Part shown: positions 47,779 through 58,319 of the stretch, piece after piece | Position numbering within the stretch: position 1 is the stretch's first letter | How the letters are laid out: every line of letters begins with the position of its first letter | NCBI RefSeq assembly: GCF_014641695.1 | Contig: NZ_BMIF01000001.1 | Span: forward strand, 248,001-312,000 | Source of the DNA: Nitratireductor aestuarii | GTDB taxonomy: Bacteria; Pseudomonadota; Alphaproteobacteria; Rhizobiales; Rhizobiaceae | Length of the DNA: 64,000 nucleotides | Direction of reading: 5' to 3' | Made by a program: the position numbers and the translations under genes | The notes under the pieces: model-generated | What the model was told of the DNA's origin: nothing | Database searches by the model: none | Seen by the model: only the letters and a program-made list of their open reading frames with translations

Positions 47779-49176
47779 ATGCCGATCCAGATTTTGATGC
47801 CAGCCCTTTCCCCTACGATGGAAGAGGGTAACCTCACCAAGTGGCTGAAGAAGGAAGGGGAGTCCGTTGCCCCGGGCGACGTGATCGCCGAGATCGAAAC
47901 CGACAAGGCCACCATGGAAGTGGAAGCTGTTGACGAAGGCACGATCGGGAAGATCCTGGTCGAGGAGGGCGCTCAGGGCGTCCGCGTCAACACGCCGATC
48001 GCGCTGCTGCTTGGCGAAGGTGAATCCGTCGACGACCTGAAGGCGGAAGCCTCCACGCCGCCGCCCGCCAAGGCGGAGGCTCCCGCCGAGGAACACGCCG
48101 ACCAGAAGACGGAAGAGCTTCCCGCGCCTGCCGTTGTAGCCAAGGCCGAGGCTCAGCCGATGCCGTCCGATCCGGACATTCCGGAAGGCACCGAGATGGT
48201 GAAGATGACGGTGCGCGAAGCGCTTCGCGATGCGATGGCCGAAGAGATGCGCCGCGACCCGGACGTTTTCGTCATGGGTGAAGAGGTGGCCGAGTATCAG
48301 GGCGCCTACAAGGTGACCCAGGGTCTGCTTCAGGAATTCGGCGATCGCCGCGTGATCGATACGCCGATCACCGAGCATGGCTTTGCCGGTGTTGGCGTTG
48401 GCGCGGCATTCGCCGGGCTGAAGCCGGTCGTGGAGTTCATGACCTTCAACTTCGCCATGCAGGCGATCGACCAGATCGTGAACTCGGCCGCGAAGACGCT
48501 CTACATGGCTGGCGGCCAGATGGGTGCGCCGATCGTGTTCCGCGGCCCGAACGGTGCTGCTGCGCGCGTCGCCGCCCAGCACAGCCAGGACTATGCCGCG
48601 TGGTACGGCCACATTCCAGGCCTCAAGGTGGTGGTGCCCTACACGGCTGCCGACGCCAAGGGCCTGCTCAAGGCTGCCATCCGCGATCCGAACCCGATCA
48701 TCTTCCTTGAGAACGAAATCCTCTACGGCCAGACCTTCGACGTGCCGAAGATCGACGATTTCGTCCTGCCGATCGGCAAGGCCCGCATCCACAAGCCGGG
48801 CAAGGACGCGACGATCGTTTCCTTCGGTATCGGCATGACCTATGCCATCAAGGCAGCCGAGGAGCTGGCTGAAAGCGGCATCGACGTGGAGGTCATCGAC
48901 CTGCGCACGATCCGTCCGATGGATCTCGATACGGTCATCGAGTCGGTTAAGAAGACCAACCGCCTCGTCACGGTGGAAGAGGGCTTCCCGCAGTCGTCCG
49001 TTGGCGATCATATCGCCAGCAAGGTGATGCAGCGCGCCTTCGACTACCTCGACGCGCCGATCATCACGATTACCGGCAAGGATGTTCCCATGCCTTACGC
49101 GGCAAATCTCGAGAAGCTGGCGCTGCCGAGCGTCGCCGAGGTTGTTGAGGCGGTGAAAACCGTCACCTACAAATAG
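47779..49176 (+). CDS. pdhB: Pyruvate dehydrogenase E1 beta subunit with N-terminal lipoyl domain
   Basis: The 465-residue protein joins an N-terminal lipoyl domain (lipoate Lys43 in [10 protein letters not shown]) to the E1-beta transketolase fold, starting near residue 135 after an Ala/Pro/Glu linker. Ordinary E1-beta has about 330 residues; the added lipoyl domain is known from Rhizobiales and other alphaproteobacteria. It adds acetyl-carrying arms beside those of E2. An upstream in-frame extension is rejected; ATG 47779 gives the exact lipoyl start. Confidence 0.97.
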   Translation: MPIQILMPALSPTMEEGNLTKWLKKEGESVAPGDVIAEIETDKATMEVEAVDEGTIGKILVEEGAQGVRVNTPIALLLGEGESVDDLKAEASTPPPAKAEAPAEEHADQKTEELPAPAVVAKAEAQPMPSDPDIPEGTEMVKMTVREALRDAMAEEMRRDPDVFVMGEEVAEYQGAYKVTQGLLQEFGDRRVIDTPITEHGFAGVGVGAAFAGLKPVVEFMTFNFAMQAIDQIVNSAAKTLYMAGGQMGAPIVFRGPNGAAARVAAQHSQDYAAWYGHIPGLKVVVPYTAADAKGLLKAAIRDPNPIIFLENEILYGQTFDVPKIDDFVLPIGKARIHKPGKDATIVSFGIGMTYAIKAAEELAESGIDVEVIDLRTIRPMDLDTVIESVKKTNRLVTVEEGFPQSSVGDHIASKVMQRAFDYLDAPIITITGKDVPMPYAANLEKLALPSVAEVVEAVKTVTYK

Positions 49177-49190
49177 GTAGGGAGGGAATC

Positions 49191-50549
49191 ATGCCGATAC
49201 AGATCACGATGCCGGCCCTGTCGCCAACCATGGAGGAGGGTAACCTCGCCAAGTGGCTGGTGAAGGAGGGCGACACCATTTCCTCCGGCGATGTCATCGC
49301 CGAGATCGAAACCGACAAGGCCACGATGGAAGTCGAGGCCGTCGACGAGGGTACGGTCGCAAAGATCGTCGTGCCCGAGGGGACGCAGGGCGTGAAGGTC
49401 AATTCTGTCATTGCGATCCTGGCCGCAGAAGGTGAAGACGTCAGCGCTGCGGCAAGCGGCGCAGGTTCCGCTCCCGCAGCCAAGGCCGAAGCGCCCAAGG
49501 CTGAGGAAAAGGCTGAGCCGAAGCAGGAAGCTGCACCCGCACCGAAGGCAGCAGAAGCCGCTCCGGCTCCCGCAGCAAAGCAGGAGCAGCCTGCGAAGGC
49601 CGAAGGCGAGCGCGTGTTTGCATCGCCGCTGGCGCGTCGTCTTGCCCGTGAGGCTGGCATTGATCTTTCCGCTGTTTCGGGCTCCGGCCCGCGCGGCAGG
49701 GTCGTCAAGGCCGATGTGGAAGCCGCCGCTTCCGGTGGCGTTGCGCCGAAGGCGGCTGGGTCCGCAGCTCCGGCAGCAGAGGCCCAGCCGGTCAAGCCTA
49801 TGAGCGACGATGCGGTTCTGAAGCTCTTCGAGGAAGGCTCCTACGAGCTTATCCCGCACGACAACATGCGCCGCACGATTGCGCGCCGTCTTGTCGAGGC
49901 GAAGTCCACCGTTCCGCATTTCTACCTGACTTTGGATTGCGAGATCGACGCGCTTCTGGAGATGCGCCAGCGCATCAACGATTCCGCGCCGAAGGTGAAG
50001 ACGGAGAAGGGCGAGGCTCCGGCCTTCAAGCTCTCGGTCAACGATTTCGTCATCAAGGCCTACGCGATGGCGCTCAAGGCGGTGCCGGATGCAAACGTGT
50101 CCTGGACCGAAGCCGCGATGGTCAAGCACAGCCACGCCGATGTGGGTGTTGCCGTCTCCATCCCGGGCGGTCTGATCACGCCGATCATCCGCAAGGCGGA
50201 AGAAAAAACCCTGTCGGTCATCACCAACGAGATGAAAGACCTCGCCTCGCGTGCCCGCAATCGTAAGCTGAAGCCGGAAGAGTATCAGGGCGGATCGGGC
50301 GCGGTGTCCAACCTCGGCATGTACGGGATCAAGGACTTCGCTGCCGTCATCAATCCGCCCCATGCGACCATCCTGGCTGTTGGTGCGGGCGAGCAGCGTG
50401 CGGTGGTGAAGAACGGCCAGATCGTTGCGGCCACGGTGATGTCGGTCACGCTTTCGACCGATCACCGCGCGGTAGACGGAGCGCTTGGCGCAGAGCTTCT
50501 CTCGGCGTTCAAGCGCTACATCGAGCAGCCGCTGTCGATGCTGGTCTGA
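49191..50549 (+). CDS. pdhC: Dihydrolipoamide acetyltransferase (pyruvate dehydrogenase E2)
   Basis: E2 (452 residues) has one lipoyl domain (Lys43), an Ala/Pro-rich linker, a peripheral-subunit-binding domain at about residues 141-176 ([20 protein letters not shown]) and the catalytic acetyltransferase domain with the active-site His in DHRAVDGA (Asp424-His425). The first 45 residues are nearly identical in protein to those of PdhB, showing duplication of the lipoyl domain within the operon. Confidence 0.97.
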   Translation: MPIQITMPALSPTMEEGNLAKWLVKEGDTISSGDVIAEIETDKATMEVEAVDEGTVAKIVVPEGTQGVKVNSVIAILAAEGEDVSAAASGAGSAPAAKAEAPKAEEKAEPKQEAAPAPKAAEAAPAPAAKQEQPAKAEGERVFASPLARRLAREAGIDLSAVSGSGPRGRVVKADVEAAASGGVAPKAAGSAAPAAEAQPVKPMSDDAVLKLFEEGSYELIPHDNMRRTIARRLVEAKSTVPHFYLTLDCEIDALLEMRQRINDSAPKVKTEKGEAPAFKLSVNDFVIKAYAMALKAVPDANVSWTEAAMVKHSHADVGVAVSIPGGLITPIIRKAEEKTLSVITNEMKDLASRARNRKLKPEEYQGGSGAVSNLGMYGIKDFAAVINPPHATILAVGAGEQRAVVKNGQIVAATVMSVTLSTDHRAVDGALGAELLSAFKRYIEQPLSMLV

Positions 50550-50581
50550 TCGACAACCGTAGTCCCGCGTGGAATTGAGCC

Positions 50582-51220
50582 ATGAAAACAGTTCTGTGTT
50601 ACGGCGACTCTCTCACCTGGGGCTACAATGCGCAGACGCTTTCGCGTCACGCGTATGAAGACCGCTGGCCTTCGGCACTTCAGGCGGGTCTCGGCGATGG
50701 CGTCCGCGTCATCGCTGAAGGCCTGAATGGCCGGACGACGATCTTCGACGACTATGCATCGGGCGCGGACCGCAACGGTGCGCGCACGTTGCCGACGATC
50801 CTTTCCACCCATTCGCCGTTGGATCTGATCATCATCATGCTCGGAACGAACGACCTGAAGCCGGCCATCTGCGGCCGCGCCCACGGTTCAAGGCAGGGCA
50901 TGGAGCGGCTGATCGATATCGTGCGGGGACATGACTATCCCTTCGACGTAGCGGCGCCGCAAATCCTGATTGTCTCGCCGCCGGCACTTTGCGAGACGCC
51001 CAATGTGGACTTTGCAGGTGTCTTCGAGGACGGCATCGGGCAGTCGCTGAAACTCTCTGCGCTCTACGCGCAGGTGGCAGAGCGGATGGGCTGCGGCTTC
51101 TTCGATGCCGGAACGGTGGCAAGGGCCGATCCGACGGACGGTGTGCACCTCGACGCCGCAAACACGCGCTCGATAGGCGAAGGGCTCGTCGCTGGCGTGC
51201 GTTCGATGCTCGGGTTATAG
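50582..51220 (+). CDS. SGNH-hydrolase (GDSL arylesterase/acyltransferase-like)
   Basis: The 212-residue cytoplasmic enzyme has the GDS(L) nucleophile Ser10 in GDSLTWGYN, the Gly and Asn blocks (EGLNGRTT and MLGTNDLK) and the C-terminal DGVHLDAAN with catalytic Asp and His near residue 190. It most resembles the arylesterases of rhizobia and the mycobacterial acyltransferase of similar size, which form octamers. The natural substrate is unknown. It sits between pdhC and lpd with 32 bases after pdhC. Confidence 0.9.
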   Translation: MKTVLCYGDSLTWGYNAQTLSRHAYEDRWPSALQAGLGDGVRVIAEGLNGRTTIFDDYASGADRNGARTLPTILSTHSPLDLIIIMLGTNDLKPAICGRAHGSRQGMERLIDIVRGHDYPFDVAAPQILIVSPPALCETPNVDFAGVFEDGIGQSLKLSALYAQVAERMGCGFFDAGTVARADPTDGVHLDAANTRSIGEGLVAGVRSMLGL

Positions 51221-51251
51221 ATCCGTCTGTTGGTTTTTGGAGGAAAATGCA

Positions 51252-51800
51252 ATGGCCACAAGAACTTCGGATCTCGGATACGGCTGGGGATGGCTCGCCT
51301 TTCTGGGCGTCATTTCCGTCATCGGCGGCATTCTGGCACTGATCAACCCCTTCGCCGCTACGCTGACGGCCGCCATGCTCGCCGCATGGACCTTCCTCAT
51401 TTTCGGCATCCTGTCGCTCGTCCAGACGTTCCGCGCATCCGATCGTGGCGCGCTCTTCCTCTGGAACCTGCTCATCAGCGTGCTGATGATCGCGCTTGGC
51501 ATCTCGCTCATCTTCCGCCCGCTCGAGGGCATCATCTCGCTCACGGTGCTCGTCGCGATCATGTTCATCGTGCTGGGCATCGCGAAGCTTCTCTATGCCT
51601 TCGGCATGCGCCCGCTCCAGGGATGGGGCTGGGTGCTGCTGTCGGGCATCATCTCACTCGTTCTGGGCATCATGATCCTTGCGGACCTGCCGATGTCCGC
51701 GACCTCGATCCTCGGCATCCTGCTGGCGATCGAGCTTCTGTCGAACGGCTTCTTCATGCTGCTGGTGGCGTTCGGGCTTCGCAGCCTGCGCCGGCTCTAG
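51252..51800 (+). CDS. HdeD-family membrane protein
   Basis: The 182-residue membrane protein has six hydrophobic helices in three repeated pairs, with GGILALINPFAATLTAAMLAAW and similar GxxxLxxP(F/L) turns, the DUF308/HdeD pattern. HdeD is linked to acid resistance in E. coli; its mechanism is unknown. ATG 51252 lies at good distance from GGAGG; an in-frame ATG at 51237 is part of the ribosome-site region. Confidence 0.85.
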   Translation: MATRTSDLGYGWGWLAFLGVISVIGGILALINPFAATLTAAMLAAWTFLIFGILSLVQTFRASDRGALFLWNLLISVLMIALGISLIFRPLEGIISLTVLVAIMFIVLGIAKLLYAFGMRPLQGWGWVLLSGIISLVLGIMILADLPMSATSILGILLAIELLSNGFFMLLVAFGLRSLRRL

Positions 51801-51867
51801 CGGCCAAATTTACCGGATGGGTCACCTGGCTGGCCCATCCGCATAAGATCCAAGGAGAAACTCACCC

Positions 51868-53331
51868 GTGGCTGACACATACGACGTCATCATCATCGGC
51901 TCAGGCCCCGGCGGCTATGTCACGGCGGTTCGCGCTGCACAGCTCGGGCTGAAGACGGCTATTGTCGAGCGCGAGCACCTGGGCGGCATCTGCCTCAACT
52001 GGGGCTGCATCCCCACCAAGGCGCTGCTGCGCTCGGCTGAAGTGCTGCACTATGCTCAGCACCCGCAGAACTATGGCCTCAAGATCGATGGTGCTGTCAG
52101 CGCCGACATTGGCGCGGTGGTGAACCGCTCCCGTCAGGTCTCCGCACGCCTCAATGGCGGCGTCGGCTTCCTGATGAAGAAGAACAAGGTAGACGTCGTC
52201 TGGGGCGAGGCAAAGCTCTCCAAGGCTCCAAAGGGCGCCACGCCTGGCGAAATCGTCGTCTGCAAGACGGCCAAGAAGCCGATGGAGCCGCAGCATCCGA
52301 CGCCCAAGGGCACGCTGGGCGAAGGCACATACAAGGCCAAGCACATCATCGTCGCCACGGGCGCGCGCCCGCGCGTGCTGCCGGGCATCGAGCCGGACGG
52401 CAAGCTGATCTGGACCTATTTCGAAGCGATGATCCCGAAGGAAATGCCGAAGTCGCTGATCGTCATGGGTTCGGGTGCGATCGGCATCGAGTTCGCCAGC
52501 TTCTACCGCACGCTGGGCGCAGAGGTGACAGTTGTCGAACTTCTGCCGCAGATCATGCCGGTGGAAGACGCCGAGGTTTCCAAGTTTGCCCGCAAGCAGC
52601 TTGAAAAGCAGGGCATGCGCATCCTTACCGAAGCCAAGGTGGCGAAGGTGGAGAAGGGGGCTTCGAGCGTCACCGCGCATGTCGAGCTCAAGGACGGCAA
52701 GGTGGAGAAGATCACCGCTGACCGCCTGATCTCCGCCGTTGGCGTGCAGGGCAATGTCGAGAACCTCGGGCTGGAAGCTGTTGGCGTGAAGGTTGAGCGT
52801 GGCACAGTGCAGGTGGATGGCTACGGCCGCACGAATGTTGAGGGCATCTATGCCATTGGCGACGTGGCCGGTGCGCCGATGCTGGCACACAAGGCCGAGC
52901 ATGAGGGCGTGATCTGCGTCGAAAAGATCGCCGGTCTCCCCAACGTCCATGCGCTCGACAAGGGCAAGATTCCGGGCTGCACCTATTGCACGCCGCAAGT
53001 GGCCTCTGTTGGTCTCACGGAAGAAAAGGCGAAGGCTGCAGGCCGCGACATCCGCGTTGGCCGCTTCCAGTTCGCCGCCAATGGCAAGGCCATCGCGCTT
53101 GGCGAGGACCAGGGCTTCATCAAGACGATCTTCGACAAGAAGACGGGTGAGCTTCTGGGCGCACACATGGTCGGCGCGGAAGTCACCGAGCTGATCCAGG
53201 GCTTTGTCGTCGCCATGAACCTGGAGACGACCGAGGAGGAGCTGATGCACACGGTCTTCCCGCATCCTACATTGTCGGAAATGATGAAGGAAAGCGTGCT
53301 CGACGCCTATGGCCGCGCCCTCAACGCATAA
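51868..53331 (+). CDS. lpd: Dihydrolipoyl dehydrogenase (E3)
   Basis: E3 (487 residues) reoxidises the lipoyl arms of 2-oxoacid dehydrogenases with FAD and NAD. The FAD motif GSGPGGYVTA is at residues 11-20, the redox disulfide is Cys42 and Cys47 (GGICLNWGCIPTK), and the C-terminal His-Glu pair is in FPHPTLSE. A segment near residues 130-160 (KPMEPQHPTPKGTLGEGTY) is an insertion relative to E. coli, common in this group as I recall. The start is GTG, preceded by AAGGAG. Belongs to the pdh cluster. Confidence 0.96.
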   Translation: MADTYDVIIIGSGPGGYVTAVRAAQLGLKTAIVEREHLGGICLNWGCIPTKALLRSAEVLHYAQHPQNYGLKIDGAVSADIGAVVNRSRQVSARLNGGVGFLMKKNKVDVVWGEAKLSKAPKGATPGEIVVCKTAKKPMEPQHPTPKGTLGEGTYKAKHIIVATGARPRVLPGIEPDGKLIWTYFEAMIPKEMPKSLIVMGSGAIGIEFASFYRTLGAEVTVVELLPQIMPVEDAEVSKFARKQLEKQGMRILTEAKVAKVEKGASSVTAHVELKDGKVEKITADRLISAVGVQGNVENLGLEAVGVKVERGTVQVDGYGRTNVEGIYAIGDVAGAPMLAHKAEHEGVICVEKIAGLPNVHALDKGKIPGCTYCTPQVASVGLTEEKAKAAGRDIRVGRFQFAANGKAIALGEDQGFIKTIFDKKTGELLGAHMVGAEVTELIQGFVVAMNLETTEEELMHTVFPHPTLSEMMKESVLDAYGRALNA

Positions 53332-53451
53332 CACGTCATTGTCGCAGCCGGCGGATTTTACGAAACGCGCGGGATAGGATAAGAAGCCTCCGCGCAGGGG
53401 CATGACCATCGGACAATGAGGTCATGCTCATCATGAAAGACAGAGGAATAG

Positions 53452-54420
53452 ATGGTCACCGTTCTCGACACCGTCGCCAAGCAACGCCCGCGTCACCCGG
53501 AGAAGGCTCACCGGCCTGATCAGGAAGTGCTGCGCAAGCCGGAGTGGATCCGCGTCAAGGCGCCCACGTCGCGCGGCTATATGGAGACCCGCGAGATCGT
53601 CAAGAGCAACAAACTCGTGACTGTCTGCGAAGAAGCGGGCTGCCCGAACATCGGTGAGTGCTGGGAAAAGAAGCACGCCACCTTCATGATCATGGGCGAG
53701 ATCTGCACCCGCGCCTGCGCCTTCTGCAACGTGGCGACTGGTATTCCGACCGCACTTGATCCGAACGAACCGGAAAGCGTGGCGCGTGCCGTGCGCGAAA
53801 TGGGCTTGAGCCACGTCGTAATCACGTCGGTCGACCGCGACGACCTTGCCGATGGCGGTGCACAGCACTTCGTCGAAGTCATCCAGGCGTTGCGTGCAAC
53901 CTCGCCGAACACGACGATCGAGATCCTGACGCCGGACTTCCTGCGCAAGGAAGGCGCACTGGAGAAGGTTGTTGCCGCACGTCCCGACGTGTTCAATCAC
54001 AATCTTGAAACCGTGCCCTCGAACTACCTGACGGTCCGTCCGGGCGCGCGCTATTTCCACTCTATCCGCCTGCTGCAGCGGGTGAAGGAGCTGGACCCGA
54101 CAATCTTCACCAAGTCGGGCATCATGGTTGGCCTGGGTGAGGAGCGTAATGAAGTGCTTCAGCTCATGGACGACCTCCGTACGGCTGACGTGGACTTCCT
54201 GACGATCGGGCAGTACCTGCAGCCGACCCGCAAGCACCATCCGGTCAAGCGCTTTGTGACGCCGGACGAATTCAAGTCCTACGAGACGATCGCCTACACC
54301 AAGGGCTTCCTGATGGTCTCGTCTAGCCCGCTGACGCGCTCGTCCCACCATGCCGGTGAAGATTTCGAACGGCTTCGTGCCGCGCGTGCTGCCAAGCTGG
54401 CTGTCCGCGAGCTCGCCTGA
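53452..54420 (+). CDS. lipA: Lipoyl synthase
   Basis: LipA (322 residues) inserts two sulfur atoms into octanoyl arms to make lipoyl cofactors. The auxiliary cluster ligands are Cys59, Cys64 and Cys70 ([12 protein letters not shown]), and the radical-SAM ligands are Cys85, Cys89 and Cys92 (CTRACAFC). The C-terminal [11 protein letters not shown] contains the conserved RSSxxA Ser. It lies beside the pdh genes whose E1-beta and E2 carry the lipoyl domains it modifies. Confidence 0.98.
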   Translation: MVTVLDTVAKQRPRHPEKAHRPDQEVLRKPEWIRVKAPTSRGYMETREIVKSNKLVTVCEEAGCPNIGECWEKKHATFMIMGEICTRACAFCNVATGIPTALDPNEPESVARAVREMGLSHVVITSVDRDDLADGGAQHFVEVIQALRATSPNTTIEILTPDFLRKEGALEKVVAARPDVFNHNLETVPSNYLTVRPGARYFHSIRLLQRVKELDPTIFTKSGIMVGLGEERNEVLQLMDDLRTADVDFLTIGQYLQPTRKHHPVKRFVTPDEFKSYETIAYTKGFLMVSSSPLTRSSHHAGEDFERLRAARAAKLAVRELA

Positions 54421-54426
54421 GATCCC

Positions 54427-54882
54427 ATGCCCAAGCACGAAACAGTCCGCCGGGTAAATCACGCGCCGGAGCAGATGTTTGATCTTGTTGCGGCGGTGGA
54501 AACATACCCTGAGTTCCTGCCGTGGTGCGAGGCGCTGACCGTGCGCTCGCGCAAGGAGCGCGACGGCGTGACGATCCTCGTGGCCGACATGACCGTCGGC
54601 TACAAGGCGCTGCGTGAGACGTTCACCAGTCAGGTGGTGCTCAGGCCGCAGGAAAACGTCATCGATGTCCGCTACATCGACGGACCGTTCAAGTACCTGA
54701 CGAACCGCTGGCGCTTCGATGCGGTGGGTGAGGGGCAGACGGACATCCACTTCTTCATCGACTATGAATTCAAGAGCCGGATGCTGGGCATGCTGATGGG
54801 CGCAATGTTCGACCGGGCCTTCAGGATGTTCGCCGAAGCTTTTGAGACCCGCGCCGATGCAATCTATGGCAAGGCTGCCTGA
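54427..54882 (+). CDS. RatA/COQ10-type START-domain protein
   Basis: The 151-residue protein has the polyketide-cyclase/START fold: VNHAPEQMFDLVAAVETYPEFLPWC at the N-terminus and IDYEFKSRMLGMLMGAMF at the C-terminal helix. The family includes eukaryotic COQ10 (quinone binding, respiration) and bacterial RatA. A role in ubiquinone handling is plausible here but unproven. It starts six bases after lipA, a widespread pairing. Confidence 0.9.
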   Translation: MPKHETVRRVNHAPEQMFDLVAAVETYPEFLPWCEALTVRSRKERDGVTILVADMTVGYKALRETFTSQVVLRPQENVIDVRYIDGPFKYLTNRWRFDAVGEGQTDIHFFIDYEFKSRMLGMLMGAMFDRAFRMFAEAFETRADAIYGKAA

Positions 54883-54913
54883 GAGCGGAAGTCAGCCTCG
54901 GGATGGGGCTCAA

Positions 54914-55492
54914 ATGGAACCCATACGCTTTGTCGGCCTCGCGGAAGCGGCAGAACTAGCCCGGCAAGCGGACCGGATGATCGTGATCGGCTGTTCCGGT
55001 AGCGGGAAATCAACGCTTGCTCAGAAGGCAGCTGCGCTCCTTGATCTGCCGTATATTTCAATTGACCGGGATGTTCTCTGGTTGCCTGGCTGGATCCTGC
55101 GCGACCGGCCGGAGCAGAAGAGGCTGACGGAAGAGCTGATTGCCTGGGACCGCTGGATCATGGATGGCACCGGCTCATCCACGCTGCACTTGCGTCTGCC
55201 TCGAACCGAACTGATCATCTGGCCAGACCTCCCGCGCTTTGCCTGTGTAGCGGGCATCCTCAGGCGCTGGGTGGCAAACCTTGGCCGTACAAGGCCGGAG
55301 ATGACGCCCGGTTGTCCTGAAAAGATCGACCTTGAGTTCCTGCGCTACGTCTGGACGTGGAACAGGGAGGTAAGGCCCAGAGTGCTGGCTGATATCCAGA
55401 ACCACGCCTCCGGCAAGCCCGTCGTGATGCTGAAGTCCTATCGCGAGATGGACGAGTTTTCACGGCTGGTTGGCGCCCTCAGCCAGAAGTGA
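54914..55492 (+). CDS. P-loop kinase-like protein (FlaR/adenylate-kinase-like)
   Basis: The 192-residue protein has Walker A GCSGSGKST at residues 26-34, a DRDVLWLPGW segment and a WIMDGTGSSTLHLRLP lid-like region, resembling the topology-modulation (FlaR) and AAA_18 group. Substrate and role are unknown. ATG 54914 is preferred over ATG 54842, which would overlap the preceding gene. Its last 33 bases overlap the convergent cinA gene. Confidence 0.8.
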   Translation: MEPIRFVGLAEAAELARQADRMIVIGCSGSGKSTLAQKAAALLDLPYISIDRDVLWLPGWILRDRPEQKRLTEELIAWDRWIMDGTGSSTLHLRLPRTELIIWPDLPRFACVAGILRRWVANLGRTRPEMTPGCPEKIDLEFLRYVWTWNREVRPRVLADIQNHASGKPVVMLKSYREMDEFSRLVGALSQK

Positions 55493-55948
55493 GAGAGCCG
55501 TTCGCAGGGCGCTCCGCCGAACGGATGCTCGGTCCCCTTCAAACACGTGGTGGAGCGTCTTTGTCGCTGCCCCCTTCGTCGCAAGACCGAACCAGACGAG
55601 CCCCACGGGCTTGCCGGGAGTTGCACCCGTCGGACCTGCGATGCCGGTGACCGATACCGCAAGATCGGCCAGCGAGTGCGCTACCGCGCCTTCCGCCATC
55701 TCACGCGCGGTTTCCTCAGAGACGGCACCATAGGCCTGCAGCGTGGCTTCCTCGACGCCCAGGAGATCCATCTTGGCTTCGTTGGAATAGGTAACGAAGC
55801 TACGGTCGAAGACGGCCGAGCTGCCTGCGATTTCCGTGAGCGCTGCCGCGATCAGGCCACCGGTGCAGGATTCGGCTGTCGCGACCTTCAGCTTGCGCTC
55901 AAGACAAAGGTTCAGGACCAGATTGGCGGCGTCTTCGATCTCGCTCAT
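55460..55948 (-). CDS. cinA: CinA C-terminal-domain protein, nicotinamide-nucleotide amidase
   Basis: The 162-residue protein consists only of the CinA C-terminal (PncC) domain, with TAESCTGGLIAAALT near residue 28, FDRSFVTYSNEAK and VTGIAGPTGATPGKPVGLVW. PncC-type enzymes deamidate nicotinamide mononucleotide to recycle NAD. The N-terminal domain of full CinA is absent, which is common. ATG 55948 is preferred; GTG 55957 overlapping the ispDF stop would add three residues. The gene is coupled to ispDF. Confidence 0.92.
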   Translation of the reverse strand: MSEIEDAANLVLNLCLERKLKVATAESCTGGLIAAALTEIAGSSAVFDRSFVTYSNEAKMDLLGVEEATLQAYGAVSEETAREMAEGAVAHSLADLAVSVTGIAGPTGATPGKPVGLVWFGLATKGAATKTLHHVFEGDRASVRRSALRTALSLLAEGANQP

Positions 55949-55953
55949 GGCGC

Positions 55954-57171
55954 TCACTCAGGCAGGGACCCCGGATAGACGACGCTCGCCGTCGCGATGG
56001 CAGCGATGCCTTCGCCACGGCCGAGGAAGCCAAGCTTCTCGTTGGTCGTCGCCTTAATAGACACGCGATCGGGCGAAATGCCAAGCATGTCGCAAAGCTC
56101 GGCCGTCATGGCGTCGCGGTGGGGACCGACCTTCGGTGCCTCGCAGATCAGCGTGATATCGACATTGGCGATACGCCCGCCATGCTCGCGGACGAGCTTC
56201 GCCGCATGTTCCACGAAGATGCGGGAGGCTGCACCTCTCCATTGCTGGTCCGATGGGGGAAAATGCGTGCCGATATCGCCGAGGCCCTTGGTTGCCAGAA
56301 GAGCATCGGTGAGGGCGTGCAGACCAACGTCTGCATCCGAGTGGCCGGAGAGCCCCTTGTTAGAAGGAATCTTTATTCCACAAAGGGTTACGTGATCGCC
56401 TTCACCAAAGCTGTGAACATCATAGCCGTTGCCGGTGCGCACGTCGGGGAATGTGGTGCTCATCATTCGCATCCTCTGATCGGCGATCGCGATGTCGCGT
56501 GCCCAGGTAATCTTGACGTTGTCGGGGGACCCTTCAACGAGGCGGACGGTGAGGCCAGCCCATTCGGCGATGGCCGCGTCATCGGTGAAATCGGAGCGGC
56601 CAGCGTCTGCCGCCGCGCGGTGGGCCTCCAGGATCGGCTGGTAAGGAAAACCTTGCGGCGTCTGCGCCGCATAAAGACCATCGCGCGAGACCGTGCCTTC
56701 CACAATGCCGTTCGAACCGCGCTTCAGCGTGTCGGAGACCGCAAGCGCCGGAAGCGCGCCGCTGCCTTCCTGCGCGGTGGCAATCACGCGACCGATGAGC
56801 TGATCATCGACAAAGGGGCGTACGGCGTCGTGGATCAGGACGATCTCGGGCCTATCCTCACCGGCTGCTTCTAGCGCCAGTCGCACTGATTCCTGACGGG
56901 TTGCGCCACCGAAGACAATGCGCAGCTTTTCGGCACGGGGTGCCGCGCGGCTGAACAGTTCTTCATCATCGGGGTGAATGGCAACGACAACCGAAGCGAT
57001 TTGCGGATGGCTCAAGAACGCCTTGATGGTGTGCGCTATGACCGGCGCGCCGCCAATGGTTCGGTATTGCTTCGGGCCTTCAACGCTCTGGCCGGCGCGC
57101 TCGCCGCGACCTGCAGCCACCAGAACCGCCGTTACGCGGGCGTTCACAGGGGTGTGTGATGTGTTTTCCAT
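55954..57171 (-). CDS. ispDF: Bifunctional IspD-IspF isoprenoid enzyme
   Basis: The 405-residue protein fuses two steps of the MEP pathway. Residues about 12-235 are IspD ([14 protein letters not shown]-binding motif; [12 protein letters not shown]), which makes CDP-methylerythritol. Residues about 245-405 are IspF ([19 protein letters not shown] with zinc ligands; [20 protein letters not shown]), the cyclase. The fusion is known in alphaproteobacteria and some other groups. IspE is not in the window. Divergent from dusB, sharing a 122-base promoter region. Confidence 0.97.
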   Translation of the reverse strand: MENTSHTPVNARVTAVLVAAGRGERAGQSVEGPKQYRTIGGAPVIAHTIKAFLSHPQIASVVVAIHPDDEELFSRAAPRAEKLRIVFGGATRQESVRLALEAAGEDRPEIVLIHDAVRPFVDDQLIGRVIATAQEGSGALPALAVSDTLKRGSNGIVEGTVSRDGLYAAQTPQGFPYQPILEAHRAAADAGRSDFTDDAAIAEWAGLTVRLVEGSPDNVKITWARDIAIADQRMRMMSTTFPDVRTGNGYDVHSFGEGDHVTLCGIKIPSNKGLSGHSDADVGLHALTDALLATKGLGDIGTHFPPSDQQWRGAASRIFVEHAAKLVREHGGRIANVDITLICEAPKVGPHRDAMTAELCDMLGISPDRVSIKATTNEKLGFLGRGEGIAAIATASVVYPGSLPE

Positions 57172-57293
57172 GCCGCTCCCACTAGCATGTGCACCTGAAA
57201 AGCCAATGAATTTGTTGTTGATCGCGATTCAGGCATTGCGCAAAACATTGCCGTTGTCTACTAAATAGGCATCACAAATCAGGTGCACCATTC

Positions 57294-58319
57294 TTGGGCA
57301 GTCCACTTATACAACAGCTGGCGCAACCGCTGAACGTCCGTGGAGTCGTTCTGCGCAACCGCGTCATTCTTGCTCCCATGTCGGGTGTCACCGACACGCC
57401 CTTCCGGATGCGCGCCTATGACCATGGCGCTGGACTCGTCGTCTCCGAGATGATCGCCAGCGGCGAGCTCGCCAAAGGTCGGCAGGAAAGTGAGCGCCGG
57501 GTGCGCCGTCCGGATATCGATGTCCACATGGTGCAGCTTGCCGGACGTGATGCCCACTGGATGGCTGAGGCTGCGCGCATCGCTGTGGGCGAGGGCTGGG
57601 CCGACATCATCGACATCAACATGGGTTGTCCGGCCAAGAAGGTGGTTGGCGGCGCCTGCGGATCTGCCCTGATGCGCGAGCCCGACCACGCGTTGGCGCT
57701 GATTGAGGCGGTCGTAAAAGCGGTTTCCGTTCCGGTGACAGTCAAGATGCGGCTTGGCTGGGACCATGACAGCCTGAACGCTCCCGACATTGCCGCCCGC
57801 GCTGAAGCTGCTGGCGTGGCGATGATCACCGTCCATGGACGCACCCGCTGCCAGTTCTACAAGGATCATGCCGACTGGAAGGCGATCCGCGCCGTCCGCG
57901 AGCGGATCTCCATTCCGCTTGTTGCCAACGGTGATGGCGATGGAGCGGAAGAAGCTGAAGCGATGCTCGCACAATCCGGCGCAGATGCCATCATGATTGG
58001 CCGTGCTCATTATGGCGCGCCTTGGAAGGCTGGCGCGTTGGCCCATCATGCTGCAGGCACGCTTGCGCCAGGTGTGCCGCAAGATGCGGCGGCCATGGGC
58101 CAGTACGTGGCCGCGCATTACGAAGACATGCTCTCGCATTACGGGGTCGGGCAGGGCCTTCGCCATGCCCGCAAGCATCTCGGCTGGTACCTCGAAACAT
58201 GGGGCGGTGAGGCCCTGTCCTGGCGCGACGCTCTGATGGCAGAGACCGACCACACGAGGGTTCTGGCCATGCTGCCCCGCGTCTTCAGCACCTCGCCTAC
58301 GGAAAGAAAAGCAGCATGA
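57294..58319 (+). CDS. dusB: tRNA-dihydrouridine synthase B
   Basis: DusB (341 residues) reduces uridines in the tRNA D-loop using FMN. The TIM-barrel signatures are [19 protein letters not shown] at the N-terminus, [20 protein letters not shown] with the active Cys, and VKMRLGWD. The proposed start is TTG 57294 with AGGTG upstream; no better in-frame start gives a full N-terminus. The stop overlaps the ntrB ATG (ATGA). The dusB-ntrBC order matches the nifR3-ntrBC operon described in Rhizobium and Rhodobacter. Confidence 0.94.
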   Translation: MGSPLIQQLAQPLNVRGVVLRNRVILAPMSGVTDTPFRMRAYDHGAGLVVSEMIASGELAKGRQESERRVRRPDIDVHMVQLAGRDAHWMAEAARIAVGEGWADIIDINMGCPAKKVVGGACGSALMREPDHALALIEAVVKAVSVPVTVKMRLGWDHDSLNAPDIAARAEAAGVAMITVHGRTRCQFYKDHADWKAIRAVRERISIPLVANGDGDGAEEAEAMLAQSGADAIMIGRAHYGAPWKAGALAHHAAGTLAPGVPQDAAAMGQYVAAHYEDMLSHYGVGQGLRHARKHLGWYLETWGGEALSWRDALMAETDHTRVLAMLPRVFSTSPTERKAA

